A DNA stretch of 64,000 nt from Nesterenkonia sandarakina (GCF_003003175.1 NZ_PVTY01000011.1:1-64000); one strand, 5' to 3'; positions 35,145 to 46,136 are shown, numbered from the stretch's first letter. Notes: generated by a model not told the origin, from the letters alone. Numbers and translations are program-made.

Positions 35145-36260
35145 TTACGCGCCGAGCCGCTTCTCTTCCGGGCCGTCCTCGGTGCCCGCCATGGACCGGA
35201 TCAGTCCGCGCAGCGAGGCCAGCCGGGCGGCGCCGTGGTCACCGGCGTGCCCGTCCGCCACCCACGCGTCCAGGGCGCAGCCGCCCTCGGGGGAGATGTG
35301 CGCGCACCCCGGTTCGCACGCCGCGGAGCCCTCGACCAGGTCGGAGAAGGCGCCGAGCACGTCGTCGGGGGCGACGTGGGCCAGGCCGAAGGTGCGCACG
35401 CCCGGGGTGTCGATGATCCAGGAGCTGCGCGCCGTGGCCACATCCAGGGAGTTGGTGGGCTCCAGGTTCAGGGCGACGGCGGAGGAGGAGGTGTGCCGCC
35501 CGCGCCCGGTGACTGCGTTGACCCCGCTGGTGGCGCGGTCCGCGCCGGTCAGCGCGTTGACCATGGTGGACTTGCCCACCCCGGAGTGCCCGATCATGGC
35601 GGTGACCCGTTCGGTCAGCGATACGCGCAGCGCGACGACGGCGGCGTCGTCGAGCGTGGGGGTGCCGGAGGCGGTGCCTGCCGCCTGCTGGGAGACGACG
35701 GTCTGCAGGTCCAGCTCGGCGTAGTGGCTGATCAGCCCGGCAGGATCGGTCGGGTCCTCGACCAGGTCGGCCTTGGTGACCAGCAGGATCGGGGTGATGC
35801 CGGCGTCGTAGGCGGCGACCAGGGCGCGGTCGATGAACCCGGTGCGCGGGGCCGGATCTGCGGCCGCCACGACGATCAGCAGCTGGTCGGCGTTGGCGAC
35901 GATCACCCGCTCGGCGTCGTCGGTGTCCTCGGCGCTGCGGCGCAGCAGCGTGGTGCGCTCCTGGATCCGGATCAGCCGGGCCAGCGAGCCCTCGTCGCCG
36001 GTGGTGTCGCCGACCAGTCCCACGATGTCACCGGGGACCACCGGGGTGCGGCGCATCGCGCGGGCGCGCACCGCTGAGATGATACGCTCACCGCCGTCGG
36101 GGTCCTCCAGGCGCACCGTGTAGCGTCCGCGGTCCACGGTCACGACCCGGCCCAGCTCGGCGTCGGCGTAGTCCGGGGACTCCTTGGTCCGGGGGCGGGT
36201 GCCCTTCTTGTTCGGGCGCACCCGCACGTGGGACTCGTCCCAGTCGGCCCAGCGGTTCAT
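35145..36260 (-). CDS. rsgA: Ribosome small-subunit GTPase RsgA
   Basis: Circularly permuted GTPase that acts late in 30S assembly. 371 residues: OB domain (about 35-95, VTVDRGRYTVRLED), then G4 VTKAD, G1 GHSGVGKSTMVNAL, G3 DTPGVRTFGLA, and a zinc finger near 300-325 (CEPGCAHISPEGGC). The basic N-terminus (RVRPNKKGTRPRTKE) is typical of actinobacteria. Its ATG overlaps the aroA stop. Confidence 0.95.
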   Translation of the reverse strand: MNRWADWDESHVRVRPNKKGTRPRTKESPDYADAELGRVVTVDRGRYTVRLEDPDGGERIISAVRARAMRRTPVVPGDIVGLVGDTTGDEGSLARLIRIQERTTLLRRSAEDTDDAERVIVANADQLLIVVAAADPAPRTGFIDRALVAAYDAGITPILLVTKADLVEDPTDPAGLISHYAELDLQTVVSQQAAGTASGTPTLDDAAVVALRVSLTERVTAMIGHSGVGKSTMVNALTGADRATSGVNAVTGRGRHTSSSAVALNLEPTNSLDVATARSSWIIDTPGVRTFGLAHVAPDDVLGAFSDLVEGSAACEPGCAHISPEGGCALDAWVADGHAGDHGAARLASLRGLIRSMAGTEDGPEEKRLGA

Positions 36261-37711
36261 CCGTGCCGCCCCGGCAGGGAGGTCTCGGCCAGGAGCCCGG
36301 CCCAGAGCTTCGGGAAGTCGGGCATGGTCTTGGCGGTGCAGGCGATGTCTTCGACCTCGATGTCATCGACCACCAGGCCCAGCACCGCGCCGAAGGTGGC
36401 CATCCGGTGATCGGCGTAGCTGCGCACCAGTCCGCCGTGGGTGACCGGGGCGGTGACCTTGAAGCCATCCTCGGTCTCCTCCGCCGAGCCGCCGAGCCGG
36501 CGGATCTCGGCCACGAGCGCGGCGATCCGGTCGGTCTCGTGGCCGCGCAGATGCCCCACCGAGGTGAACAGGGTGGGTTCCTGGCACAGCGCGGCGAGGG
36601 CCGCCACGGTGGGGGTCAGCTCGGCAGTGCCGTCCACGGTGCCCGGGGTGCGCAGCGTGGTGCCGCGCACGCGCAGCGTCACGGTGGTCGGGGTCTCGGG
36701 CTCCTCGTCGACCTGCGCGCCGAAGGCTGGGAGCAGGTCGGTCCAGCGGCGCCCGATCTGGGTGGAGGCGATCGGCCAGCCACGCATCGTCACCTCTCCG
36801 CCGGTGACGACGGCGGCGCAGAGGAAGGGGCCGGCGTTGGAGAGGTCGGGCTCCACGCGGACGTTGAAGGCAGGGATGCCTCCGGGTTCCACGCGCCAGG
36901 TGTGCTTCGCCGGGGTGCTGACCTTCACGCCGACCTGCGCGAGCACCTGGAGGGTCATCTCCACGTGTTCCAGCGAGGGGACCGATTCGCCGATGTGACG
37001 CAGCGTGAGGCCGCGCGGCATCCGGGCCGCGGTGAGCAGCAGACCGGAGACGAACTGGGAGGAGGCCGAGGCGTCGATGGTGATCTCTTCGCCGGTGATG
37101 CCCTCCGGGGCATGCACGGTGAAGGGAAGGTGGCCCTCGCCGCCAGGTGCGGGGGCGCCGGGGCCGGTGATCTCGACGCCGAGGTCGCGCAGTCCGTGCT
37201 GGACCGCACCCATCGGGCGCACGCGGGCCTCAGGGTCGCCGTCGAAGTGGACCCGGGCTCCGGTCAGTGCGGCCACCGCGGGCATGAAGCGCATCACGGT
37301 GCCGGCAAGTCCGCAGTCGATGCTCAGCTCGGCGCCGGCATCCGAGGCGCGGGAAGCCTGGGAACTGCGCTCAGCCGCGGGGCTGTGCTCGGCATCGGAA
37401 GCGGCGCCGCCGGAGAGCGCCGGAAGCGGGGAGATCCGCACGGCGGAGACCCCGGAGTCCTCCCAGTCCTGAAGATGTTCCACGGTGCTGCCCAGCACCG
37501 TCAGCGCGTCGAGCATCAGCCGGGAGTCGCGGGACTGCAGCGGATTGATGACCACCGAGGGGCCATCGGCCAGGGCGGCCAGCAGCAGATACCGGTTGGT
37601 CAGGGACTTGGATCCGGGAACGGTGACCTCTGCGCGCAGAGGTGCCCCCGCCCGTGGCGCAGGCCACGGCTGCGGGGGCACCGATGCAGCGGGTGTAGAT
37701 GTAGTGCTCAC
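36257..37711 (-). CDS. aroA: 3-phosphoshikimate 1-carboxyvinyltransferase (EPSP synthase)
   Basis: Sixth step of the shikimate pathway, joining shikimate 3-phosphate and PEP. 484 residues, longer than the usual 430-450 because of a 25-residue N-terminal stretch and an acidic/Ser-rich insertion (GGAASDAEHSPAAERSS). Motifs: VPGSKSLTNRYLLLAALADG (as PGSKSLTNR), SGLAGTVMRF-like CGLAGTVMRF, ARVRPMGAV, and GHLRGHETDRIAALVAEI. GTG start at 37711; the longer open frame upstream runs through doxX. Confidence 0.94.
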   Translation of the reverse strand: MSTTSTPAASVPPQPWPAPRAGAPLRAEVTVPGSKSLTNRYLLLAALADGPSVVINPLQSRDSRLMLDALTVLGSTVEHLQDWEDSGVSAVRISPLPALSGGAASDAEHSPAAERSSQASRASDAGAELSIDCGLAGTVMRFMPAVAALTGARVHFDGDPEARVRPMGAVQHGLRDLGVEITGPGAPAPGGEGHLPFTVHAPEGITGEEITIDASASSQFVSGLLLTAARMPRGLTLRHIGESVPSLEHVEMTLQVLAQVGVKVSTPAKHTWRVEPGGIPAFNVRVEPDLSNAGPFLCAAVVTGGEVTMRGWPIASTQIGRRWTDLLPAFGAQVDEEPETPTTVTLRVRGTTLRTPGTVDGTAELTPTVAALAALCQEPTLFTSVGHLRGHETDRIAALVAEIRRLGGSAEETEDGFKVTAPVTHGGLVRSYADHRMATFGAVLGLVVDDIEVEDIACTAKTMPDFPKLWAGLLAETSLPGRHG

Positions 37712-37722
37712 GTCGCTAGGTT

Positions 37723-38379
37723 CTAAGCTCCGACCTTCTTCTTGGCGGACTTGATGCCCTTGTCGGCTCCCTTGGACGCGTTGGTGATCGCCTTCAGGGC
37801 GTCCTTCTCGGCGCGCTGGAAGTTCTTCTTGGCGTTCTTCTCGAAGCTGCGGATCTTCTTGGTCGCGTCGCCGCCGACCCCATCGGCCCACTTGAAGGTC
37901 TTGTCGCCGAACTTGGCGCCCTTCTTGCGGGTGGTCTTCGCCAGGTGCTCGGCGCGCCAGGACAGCGAGGGCTTGCCGTCGAGATCCACCATGGCCAGGG
38001 TCAGGCCGCCGAGGATCGAGGCGTTCTTCAGCAGGGTGCTGCGCTGTGCAGTGACATCGGCGTCGTTCTCGACCTCTGCGTTGCGGTACTCGGCGTAGCT
38101 GTTGAACTTGTGCACGCCGGCCAGCATCAGCGCCGAGGCGCGCGGGAAGCGGCCCACGGCCAGTGCGACGCCGGCGACGACCTCCACCCCGCCCAGGACC
38201 TGGGTGGTGAGCTTGGCGTTGGAGACCAGGGGCTCAGCCTGGGGGAGAAGGGAGCCGATCTCCTCGAGGGTGGACTCGATCCTCGCCGAGGCCTCATCGG
38301 TGTTGCGCAGGCGGTCGACACCGCTGGCGATGAAGCTCGCGCCCAGCAGTGGGCGGGCGAATTTACGAAGCAGAGACAT
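37723..38379 (-). CDS. DoxX-family membrane protein with Lys-rich C-terminal tail
   Basis: 218 residues. Four hydrophobic segments in the first 135 residues (RPLLGASFIASGVDRLR, GGVEVVAGVALAVGRF, SALMLAGVHKF, SILGGLTLAMVDL) match DoxX-like proteins. The last 70 residues are Lys-rich and polar (KKGAKFGDKTFK, ending KSAKKKVGA), unusual for the family. AGGAGG five bases upstream fixes the ATG at 38379. First gene before aroA (11-base gap). Function in this family is poorly defined; some members work in redox homeostasis. Confidence 0.8.
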   Translation of the reverse strand: MSLLRKFARPLLGASFIASGVDRLRNTDEASARIESTLEEIGSLLPQAEPLVSNAKLTTQVLGGVEVVAGVALAVGRFPRASALMLAGVHKFNSYAEYRNAEVENDADVTAQRSTLLKNASILGGLTLAMVDLDGKPSLSWRAEHLAKTTRKKGAKFGDKTFKWADGVGGDATKKIRSFEKNAKKNFQRAEKDALKAITNASKGADKGIKSAKKKVGA

Positions 38380-38533
38380 AGTGTCCTCCTGTAGGAGTGT
38401 GGCGCTGAAGCATCGTTCAAGGTCCAATCTACCCAATCAGGGCTGTCACGGGAATCGGCGGGCCTCACGGGCGGTCGGGGGGGGGGAATCAGCCGGCGCC
38501 GAGCGGCACCGGCACGCAGATGCGGCGTTCCCA

Positions 38534-38559
38534 GGAATGCACAGCGCGGCGTCGTCGTT
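38534..38559 (+). promoter_or_regulatory. SigH/SigR-type promoter upstream of sigH
   Basis: GGAAT (38534-38538), an 18-base spacer and GTT (38557-38559) match the actinobacterial sigma-R consensus. It implies autoregulation of the sigma factor gene. An in-frame ATG at 38569 begins ten bases after the GTT, close to the expected transcription start. Confidence 0.65.
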
Positions 38560-38661
38560 GTCCCAGGTATGACCACACCGACTCTCACCCCAAGACGCGT
38601 CCGCGCCCCTGCGCGTGACGTCCGACGAACGGTGTGCGCGGTGCGAGTAGACTCATCAGTG

Positions 38662-39300
38662 ATGGAAAAGCCCGCAGCCACCGGCACAGATGCAGATTCG
38701 AGCAGCGTCGTCGTCGCCGAAGAGACAGAACAACAGCGTCGCGTGCGTTTCGAGAGCGAGGCTCTCCAGTACGTGGACCAGCTGTACTCCGCCGCCATGC
38801 GGATGACGCGCAATCCCCAAGATGCTGAGGACCTGGTGCAGGAGGCCTACACCAAGGCGTACTCCGCGTTCCACCAGTACAAGCCGGGCACGAATCTCAA
38901 GGCCTGGCTCTACCGCATCCTCACCAACACCTACATCAACATCTACCGGAAGAAGCAGCGCCAGCCGCTGCAGGCCAACACGGACACCGTGGAGGACTGG
39001 CAGATGGCCCAGGCCGCGGAGCACACCTCTTCAGGTCTGCGCTCGGCCGAGGCAGAGGCGCTGGATCACCTGCCCGACTCCGACGTCAAGGACGCGCTTC
39101 AGCAGATCCCCGAGGAGTTCCGCCTGGCGGTCTACTTCTCCGACGTCGAAGGATTCGCCTATAAAGAGGTCGCCGAGATCATGAACATCCCGATCGGCAC
39201 GGTGATGTCCCGACTCCACCGCGGCAGGAAGCTGCTGCGCGAACTCCTCAGTGACTACGCCCGCGAACGTGGCTTCAAGAAGCAGGAGGCCAAACGATGA
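38662..39300 (+). CDS. sigH: RNA polymerase sigma factor SigH/SigR (thiol-oxidative stress ECF sigma)
   Basis: ECF sigma factor. Region 2 is at about residues 30-95 ([34 protein letters not shown], seen as [13 protein letters not shown], then [17 protein letters not shown]) and region 4 at about 140-195 ([19 protein letters not shown], then [21 protein letters not shown]). The short form from ATG 38662 has 212 residues and follows a TAGACT -10 box (38648-38653). The frame is open back to an ATG at 38569, which gives a 243-residue form starting at the SigR-type promoter. The stop overlaps rsrA (ATGA). Confidence 0.93.
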   Translation: MEKPAATGTDADSSSVVVAEETEQQRRVRFESEALQYVDQLYSAAMRMTRNPQDAEDLVQEAYTKAYSAFHQYKPGTNLKAWLYRILTNTYINIYRKKQRQPLQANTDTVEDWQMAQAAEHTSSGLRSAEAEALDHLPDSDVKDALQQIPEEFRLAVYFSDVEGFAYKEVAEIMNIPIGTVMSRLHRGRKLLRELLSDYARERGFKKQEAKR

Positions 39301-39638
39301 ACGATTCTGAACAGAGCCAGACCACCGAGGTCAGCCCCGGCAAGTGGCTCGACGAGAACTGCAAGGACGGGGACTGCACCGAGCAGCAGACCCGCATGGA
39401 GCGGATCTACGAATACGCCGACGGCGCGCTGAGCCGGGAGGACATCGGTGAGGTCGAGGCCCACCTGCATGCCTGCCCGGAGTGCGCCAACGACTACGAC
39501 CTCGAGTGCATCATCCGCACCGTGGTCCGCCGCTCCTGCGCGGAACGCGCCCCGGAGACGCTGAAGGTCACCATCCTGGAGCGGATCAGCCAGATCCGCG
39601 TCGAGGCTGGACACCAGCAGGACGACGACCAGCGCTGA
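39297..39638 (+). CDS. rsrA: Zinc anti-sigma factor RsrA/RshA
   Basis: 113-residue redox-sensing anti-sigma factor that holds SigH/SigR inactive until disulfide stress releases zinc. It has the ZAS motif HLHACPEC (H-x3-C-x2-C) and an upstream Cys in ENCKDGDC. Helix segments flank the motif. Overlap with sigH suggests equal production of both proteins. Confidence 0.93.
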   Translation: MNDSEQSQTTEVSPGKWLDENCKDGDCTEQQTRMERIYEYADGALSREDIGEVEAHLHACPECANDYDLECIIRTVVRRSCAERAPETLKVTILERISQIRVEAGHQQDDDQR

Positions 39639-39656
39639 GCTGACACCAGGTACGAC

Positions 39657-39691
39657 AGAACCCCCTGCAGAGATTCTCTGCAGGGGGTTCT
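39657..39691 (+). terminator. Stem-loop terminator after sigH-rsrA
   Basis: A perfect inverted repeat with arms of 16 bp (AGAACCCCCTGCAGAG and its complement) around a three-base loop, then TGTGTTTCTG. It separates rsrA from the convergent bL37 gene. The T-tract is weak, but the stem is very strong. Confidence 0.7.
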
Positions 39692-39752
39692 GTGTTTCTG
39701 CGCTGCCGCTTCGAGAAGCGTCCACCGCAGCAAGAGCCTTAGATCACTGAGA

Positions 39753-39827
39753 TCAGGAGTTGGGGCGCTTGCCGTGGTTGGCGTTCTTCTTGCGACGAGC
39801 GCTGCGCTTGCGTCCACGCTTGCTCAT
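39753..39827 (-). CDS. Ribosomal protein bL37, 24 residues
   Basis: Very short basic protein MSKRGRKRSARRKK plus NANHGKRPNS. It matches the actinobacterial 50S protein bL37 first seen in mycobacterial ribosome structures. AAAGGAG lies seven bases before the ATG. It is downstream of the SGNH-like gene and kgd on the same strand, with a 31-base gap. Composition (13 Arg/Lys of 24) supports rRNA binding. Confidence 0.88.
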   Translation of the reverse strand: MSKRGRKRSARRKKNANHGKRPNS

Positions 39828-39858
39828 GATGAACTCCTTTCGTCGGCTGGAGATAATT

Positions 39859-40518
39859 CTAGGCCACGGGCTCCTGCAGCCCTAACCACGGATACCACCC
39901 GCGGTGCAGCACCAGCCAGGCGATCAGGCCGTAGCCTGCCTGTCCGGGCAGACCCCCGTTCGCAGCGAGGTCGCTGCGCCACTGTTCGTGGCTGACCAGC
40001 GGCGCGTACGCGTCCACGTAGACATGTGACCGGCGTGAGGCCACATCCCGGTAGGCGGCGTTGAGCTCCGAGATCCGCTGGTTGCGCTCCGCGTCGAGGG
40101 TCGGCACCGGCCCGAGGACCAGGCACCGGATGCCCTCCTGGGAGGCCCGGTCCAGGATGTTCGCGAGGTTCAGCCGGGAACGGGCCGAGGAGGTGGCGCT
40201 GTAGAGGTCGGTGTCATTGAGCGCGATGACCAGATGACGTTCCGGCGTGCTGCCGTCGGTCGTGGCCGCGGAGAACCGGGCCACCGCCTCGTCCTGCCAC
40301 CGCTCGGAGAGCGCCTCGGTGCCCTCACCGGGCATGGCGAGGGCATAGTGCTCAAGGGTGAGTCCGTCGATCGGGGTCTTGGAGAGCACCCGACCGAACC
40401 ACCCGAGAGCTCGGGGGTCACCGACGCCGCTGAGCAGCTCGTCGCCCAGGGCGACGAGGCGCACGTGGCGCCGATGACCGGAGGCTGCGGCTCTGAGATC
40501 CTGAGTGGAGTGTTCCAT
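39859..40518 (-). CDS. SGNH/GDSL-fold protein lacking catalytic residues
   Basis: 219 residues with the SGNH hydrolase layout: block I LVALGDELLSGVGD, block III-like VIALNDTDLY, and the C-terminal helix AGYGLIAWLV. The nucleophile position of GDS is Glu27, and the DGxHP block V reads NGGLP (187-191), so the catalytic Ser, Asp and His are all replaced. It is therefore probably not a hydrolase of the usual type. It starts four bases after the kgd stop and is likely cotranscribed with kgd. Confidence 0.75.
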   Translation of the reverse strand: MEHSTQDLRAAASGHRRHVRLVALGDELLSGVGDPRALGWFGRVLSKTPIDGLTLEHYALAMPGEGTEALSERWQDEAVARFSAATTDGSTPERHLVIALNDTDLYSATSSARSRLNLANILDRASQEGIRCLVLGPVPTLDAERNQRISELNAAYRDVASRRSHVYVDAYAPLVSHEQWRSDLAANGGLPGQAGYGLIAWLVLHRGWYPWLGLQEPVA

Positions 40519-40522
40519 CAGC

Positions 40523-43500
40523 TCACAGGTCCAGGTGCGGGAAGGCCTTGCTCAGCAGGCCCTCCAGCTCCTTGGCGTGACGCTTGGCCTGTCCCACCGA
40601 GGTGGCGGCAGACTCAGCGCGGGAGACCAGCTTCAGCTCCTGCTTGAGCAGCGGACGCAGGTTCATCCCGAGGAACGGCCACGGACCCTGGTTGATCGGC
40701 TCGTCCTGGGCGTAGACGACCTCCTCAGCCGAGGAGTAGCGGTCCAGCTCGGCCTGCAGCTCTTCGACGGGCATCGGGTAGAGCTGCTCGAGCCGCACGA
40801 TCGCGGTGGTCTCGTCCTTGTGCTTGTTCCGGGTGGCGATCAGGTCGTAGTAGAGCCGTCCGGAGACGATCAGGACCCGCTTGACCTTCGCGGCGTCGAC
40901 ATCGCGGTCCGGGATGACCTCCTGGAAGGTCCCGGTGGTGAAGTCCTCCACCGAGTTCGCCGCTGCCTTGAGCCGGAGCAGCTGCTTCGGGGAGAAGACG
41001 ATCAGCGGGCGACGCGGACGCGCCACTGCCTGACGGCGCAGCAGGTGGAAGTAGTTCGCGCCCGAGGAGGGCAGGACCACGGTCATGTTGTCCTCAGCGC
41101 AGAGCTGCAGGAAGCGCTCCGGACGGCCTGACGAATGATCCGGTCCCTGACCCTCATAGCCGTGCGGGAGCAGCATGACCACCGAGGAGTTCTGGCCCCA
41201 CTTCTGCTGGGCGGTCGCGATGAACTCGTCGATGATGATCTGGGCGCCGTTGACGAAGTCGCCGAACTGAGCCTCCCAGAGCACCAGCGCGTTCGGGTTC
41301 TCCACCGAGTAGCCGTATTCGAAGCCCAGTGCGCCGTATTCGGAGAGCAGCGAGTCATAGATGAAGAACCGGGCCTGATCCTCGGTCAGGTTCTTCAGCG
41401 GGTACCACTCGTCGCCGTTGACCCGGTCGTGGAAGACCGCGTGGCGCTGCACGAAGGTGCCGCGGCGCGAGTCCTGACCGGCCAGGCGGACCTCGGTGCC
41501 CTCCATGAGCAGCGAGCCGAAGGCCGCGACCTCCGCGAAGCCCCAGTCGATGCCGCCTTCGCGGGCCATCTTGGCCCGCTTCTCCAGCAGCGACTTCAGC
41601 TTCGGGTGCGGGGTGAAGCTCTCCGGGATGTTGGTGTGCACCTCACCGATGTGCGCCAGGGCGTCCTCGGTGATCTTGGTGTCGGTGCCTTCCCGATCCG
41701 GCATGGTGGTCTCGTCCTCTGAGGCCGTCGGGGCCATGCCCCGGGTGCCGGAGGCTTCGGGGTCGGCGGTCGAGATCGGCTGCGTCTGGGCGGCGTGGGT
41801 CTCGGTGAAGACCCGCTCCAGCCGCTGACGGAAGTCGCGCAGCGCCTGATCGGCCTCTTCCTGGGTGATGTCGCCACGTCCGACCAGCGCCTCGGTGTAG
41901 AGCCGGCGCGTGGTCCGCTTGGCCTCGACCAGGTTGTACATCTTGGGCTGGGTCATCGAGGGATCGTCACCCTCGTTGTGACCGCGTCGGCGGTAGCAGA
42001 CCAGGTCGATCACGACATCCTTGTTGAACCGCTGGCGGTACCGGAAGGACAGCTGCGCCACCCGGGCCACCGACTCCGGATCATCGGCGTTGACGTGGAA
42101 GATCGGCGCCTGGATGGCCTTGGCCATATCCGTGGAGTAGGTCATGGACCGGGCGGCCGAGGGCGCGGTGGTGAAGCCGACCTGGTTGTTCACGACCACG
42201 TGCACGGTGCCGCCGGTGCGGTAGCCGCGCAGCTGGGACATGTTCAGCGTCTCCGCGACCACGCCCTGACCGGCGAACGCCGCATCGCCGTGGACCAGCA
42301 GCGGCATCACGGAGAAGGAGTTCAGCGCGTCGGCGCCCTGGTTGATCCGATCCTGCTTGGCGCGCACCACACCCTCGAGGACGGGGTTGACCGCCTCCAG
42401 GTGCGAGGGGTTCGCCGCGAGGTACACGCTGGTCGAGTTGCCGCGGTCGGAGGTGAACGAGCCGCGGGTGCCCAGGTGGTACTTCACGTCCCCCGAGCCG
42501 GTGCCGGCCTCGCGGCCCTCGAACTCGCGGAAGACCTGTGCGTGGGTCTTGCCGGCGATGTTGGTGAGCACGTTGATGCGTCCGCGGTGGGCCATGCCGA
42601 TCGCGACCTCGTCGAGGCCCTCGTCGGCCGCCTCGGAGAGGATCGTGTCCAGCAGCGGGATCAGCGATTCGCCGCCCTCCAGCGAGAAGCGCTTCTGACC
42701 GACGAACTTGGTCTGCAGGAAGGTCTCGAACGCCTCCGCGGCGTTGAGCCGGCCCAGGATCCGGAACTGCTCATCCCGGGTGGGCTTCTCATAGGGGTGC
42801 TCGATCTCGTCCTGGAACCACTGGCGTTCCTCGGGGGACTGGATGTGCATGTACTCCACGCCGGTGCTGCGGCAGTAGGTGTCGCGCAGCACGCCGAGGA
42901 TGTTGCGCAGCGGCAGCATCGACTTGCCGCCGAAGCCTCCGGTGGGCCATTCCCGATCCAGGTCCCAGAGGGTCAGCCCGTGGGTCTCGATGTCGAGGTC
43001 CGGGTGGCTGCGCATCTGGTACTCCAGCGGGTCCACCGAGGCCATCAGGTGACCGCGCACCCGGTAGGAGTGGATCAGCTGCTGGATCCGGGCGACCTTG
43101 TTGATCTGGTCCTCCGGGTTGACCTGGATGTCCGCGGACCAGTGGATCGGCTCATACGGGATCCGGAGCGCCTCGAAGATCTCCTCGTAGAACCCGTGCT
43201 TGCCGAGCAGGTACTCGTGGATGGTCTTGAGGAACTCGCCGGACCCGGCGCCCTGGATGACGCGGTGGTCATAGGTCGAGGTCAGTGTGATGACCTTCGA
43301 GACCGCCAGGTTGTTCAGCGTCTTCTCCGAGGCGCCCTGAAACTCGGCGGGGTACTCCAGCGCGCCCACACCGACGATCACGGCCTGGCCCTTGGAGAGC
43401 CGCGGCACCGAGTGCACGGTGCCGATGCCGCCGGGGTTGGTCAGCGAGACGGTGGTCCCGGCGTAGTCCCCGGGGGTGAGCTTGTTGTCCCGGGCGCGCT

Positions 43501-44443
43501 TGACGACGTCGTCGTAGGCGGCCCAGAACTCGGTGAAGCTCATCTCCTCGGCGGCCTTCATGTTCGGCACCACCAGCGCGCGGGTGCCGTCGGGCCGGGG
43601 CATGTCGATGGCCAGGCCGAAGTTCACATGGGCCGGGTGCACCGCCACCGGCTTGTTGTCCTGCACGTCATAGGTGACGTTCATCGACGGGTGCTGGCGC
43701 AGCGCCTTGAGCAGGGCGTAGCCGATCACGTGGGTGAAGGAGACCTTGCCGCCGCGGGTCCGCTTGAGGTGATTGTTGATCACGGTGCGGTTGTCGATGA
43801 GCAGCTTGGCGGGAACCGCACGCACCGTGGTGGCGGTGGGCACCGTCAGCGAGGCATCCATGTTCGCCGCGATGGCCTTGGAGATGCCCTTCAGCGGCAC
43901 CACCTTGTCCTCCTTGGCCTCCTTCTTCTCCGACTCGGCCTTCGCGGCAGAGGGCTCGGAGGGGATCGGAGTGCCGGAGGAGCCCTCGGACTTCTTCGTC
44001 GTCGGATTCCGCGGGGCCACCGGCTTGCTGCCGGAGCGGCCCTTCTCACCGGCAGGCTTCTGCGACTGCGAGGGCTCGGCAGGGGTGGCGGTGGCCGGCG
44101 TGGTCTCGCTGGTGGAGGCGCGCTGGTTCTCCGCACTGGGGCTGGAGTCCGCTGACGGCTTCGGCGCGGACTTGGGCGCAGGCTTCGCGGCACCGTTGCT
44201 GCCGGATCCGGCGTCCTTGCCGGATGAGGACTTCGGCGCCGCAGGGGTGGACGCCGTCGGTGCGGGGGCCGAAGATGTGCCGGACGGTCGGTTACCACCG
44301 TCGCCCTCGAGCTGGCGGAAGATCTCAGCCCACTTCCGATCCACCGAATCCGGATCGTCCTTGAACTTGTCGTATATGTCGGCGACCAACCATTCGTTTC
44401 CCGGGAATTCCTCGGCAAGACGGCTGGACGTTAGCTCTGGCAC
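40523..44443 (-). CDS. kgd: Multifunctional 2-oxoglutarate metabolism enzyme Kgd
   Basis: Thiamin-dependent 2-oxoglutarate decarboxylase/dehydrogenase E1 with a fused succinyltransferase domain, as in mycobacteria and corynebacteria (OdhA). 1306 residues: an N-terminal helix (GNEWLVADIYDKF), a low-complexity Ser/Pro/Ala/Lys linker (about 45-165), the acyltransferase domain (about 170-400; active-site His near 393 in TYDHRVIQGAGSGEF) and the E1 domain (AMAHRGRINVL; GDAAFAGQGVVAETL near 718; VVVNNQVGFTT). The linker is longer than in Mycobacterium. GTG start at 44443. It works with lipoamide partners encoded elsewhere in the TCA cycle. Confidence 0.95.
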   Translation of the reverse strand: MPELTSSRLAEEFPGNEWLVADIYDKFKDDPDSVDRKWAEIFRQLEGDGGNRPSGTSSAPAPTASTPAAPKSSSGKDAGSGSNGAAKPAPKSAPKPSADSSPSAENQRASTSETTPATATPAEPSQSQKPAGEKGRSGSKPVAPRNPTTKKSEGSSGTPIPSEPSAAKAESEKKEAKEDKVVPLKGISKAIAANMDASLTVPTATTVRAVPAKLLIDNRTVINNHLKRTRGGKVSFTHVIGYALLKALRQHPSMNVTYDVQDNKPVAVHPAHVNFGLAIDMPRPDGTRALVVPNMKAAEEMSFTEFWAAYDDVVKRARDNKLTPGDYAGTTVSLTNPGGIGTVHSVPRLSKGQAVIVGVGALEYPAEFQGASEKTLNNLAVSKVITLTSTYDHRVIQGAGSGEFLKTIHEYLLGKHGFYEEIFEALRIPYEPIHWSADIQVNPEDQINKVARIQQLIHSYRVRGHLMASVDPLEYQMRSHPDLDIETHGLTLWDLDREWPTGGFGGKSMLPLRNILGVLRDTYCRSTGVEYMHIQSPEERQWFQDEIEHPYEKPTRDEQFRILGRLNAAEAFETFLQTKFVGQKRFSLEGGESLIPLLDTILSEAADEGLDEVAIGMAHRGRINVLTNIAGKTHAQVFREFEGREAGTGSGDVKYHLGTRGSFTSDRGNSTSVYLAANPSHLEAVNPVLEGVVRAKQDRINQGADALNSFSVMPLLVHGDAAFAGQGVVAETLNMSQLRGYRTGGTVHVVVNNQVGFTTAPSAARSMTYSTDMAKAIQAPIFHVNADDPESVARVAQLSFRYRQRFNKDVVIDLVCYRRRGHNEGDDPSMTQPKMYNLVEAKRTTRRLYTEALVGRGDITQEEADQALRDFRQRLERVFTETHAAQTQPISTADPEASGTRGMAPTASEDETTMPDREGTDTKITEDALAHIGEVHTNIPESFTPHPKLKSLLEKRAKMAREGGIDWGFAEVAAFGSLLMEGTEVRLAGQDSRRGTFVQRHAVFHDRVNGDEWYPLKNLTEDQARFFIYDSLLSEYGALGFEYGYSVENPNALVLWEAQFGDFVNGAQIIIDEFIATAQQKWGQNSSVVMLLPHGYEGQGPDHSSGRPERFLQLCAEDNMTVVLPSSGANYFHLLRRQAVARPRRPLIVFSPKQLLRLKAAANSVEDFTTGTFQEVIPDRDVDAAKVKRVLIVSGRLYYDLIATRNKHKDETTAIVRLEQLYPMPVEELQAELDRYSSAEEVVYAQDEPINQGPWPFLGMNLRPLLKQELKLVSRAESAATSVGQAKRHAKELEGLLSKAFPHLDL

Positions 44444-44528
44444 TGTGGATACGCCTCTTCCATTGTGTTGTGTAGTTATCCGGCACAGCTTCGTGCACGT
44501 GGATCTTCACCTCGTCCAAGCATAGTGA

Positions 44529-46112
<1,584 letters not shown>

Positions 46113-46136
46113 ACCAGCGGTAAGCTCTGTGATCTC

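Noticed and set aside
38477-38486. Ten-G run upstream of sigH considered as a phase-variable tract
   Set aside because: It lies 48 bases before the SigR-type promoter and outside any frame; a single homopolymer without other evidence is not enough.
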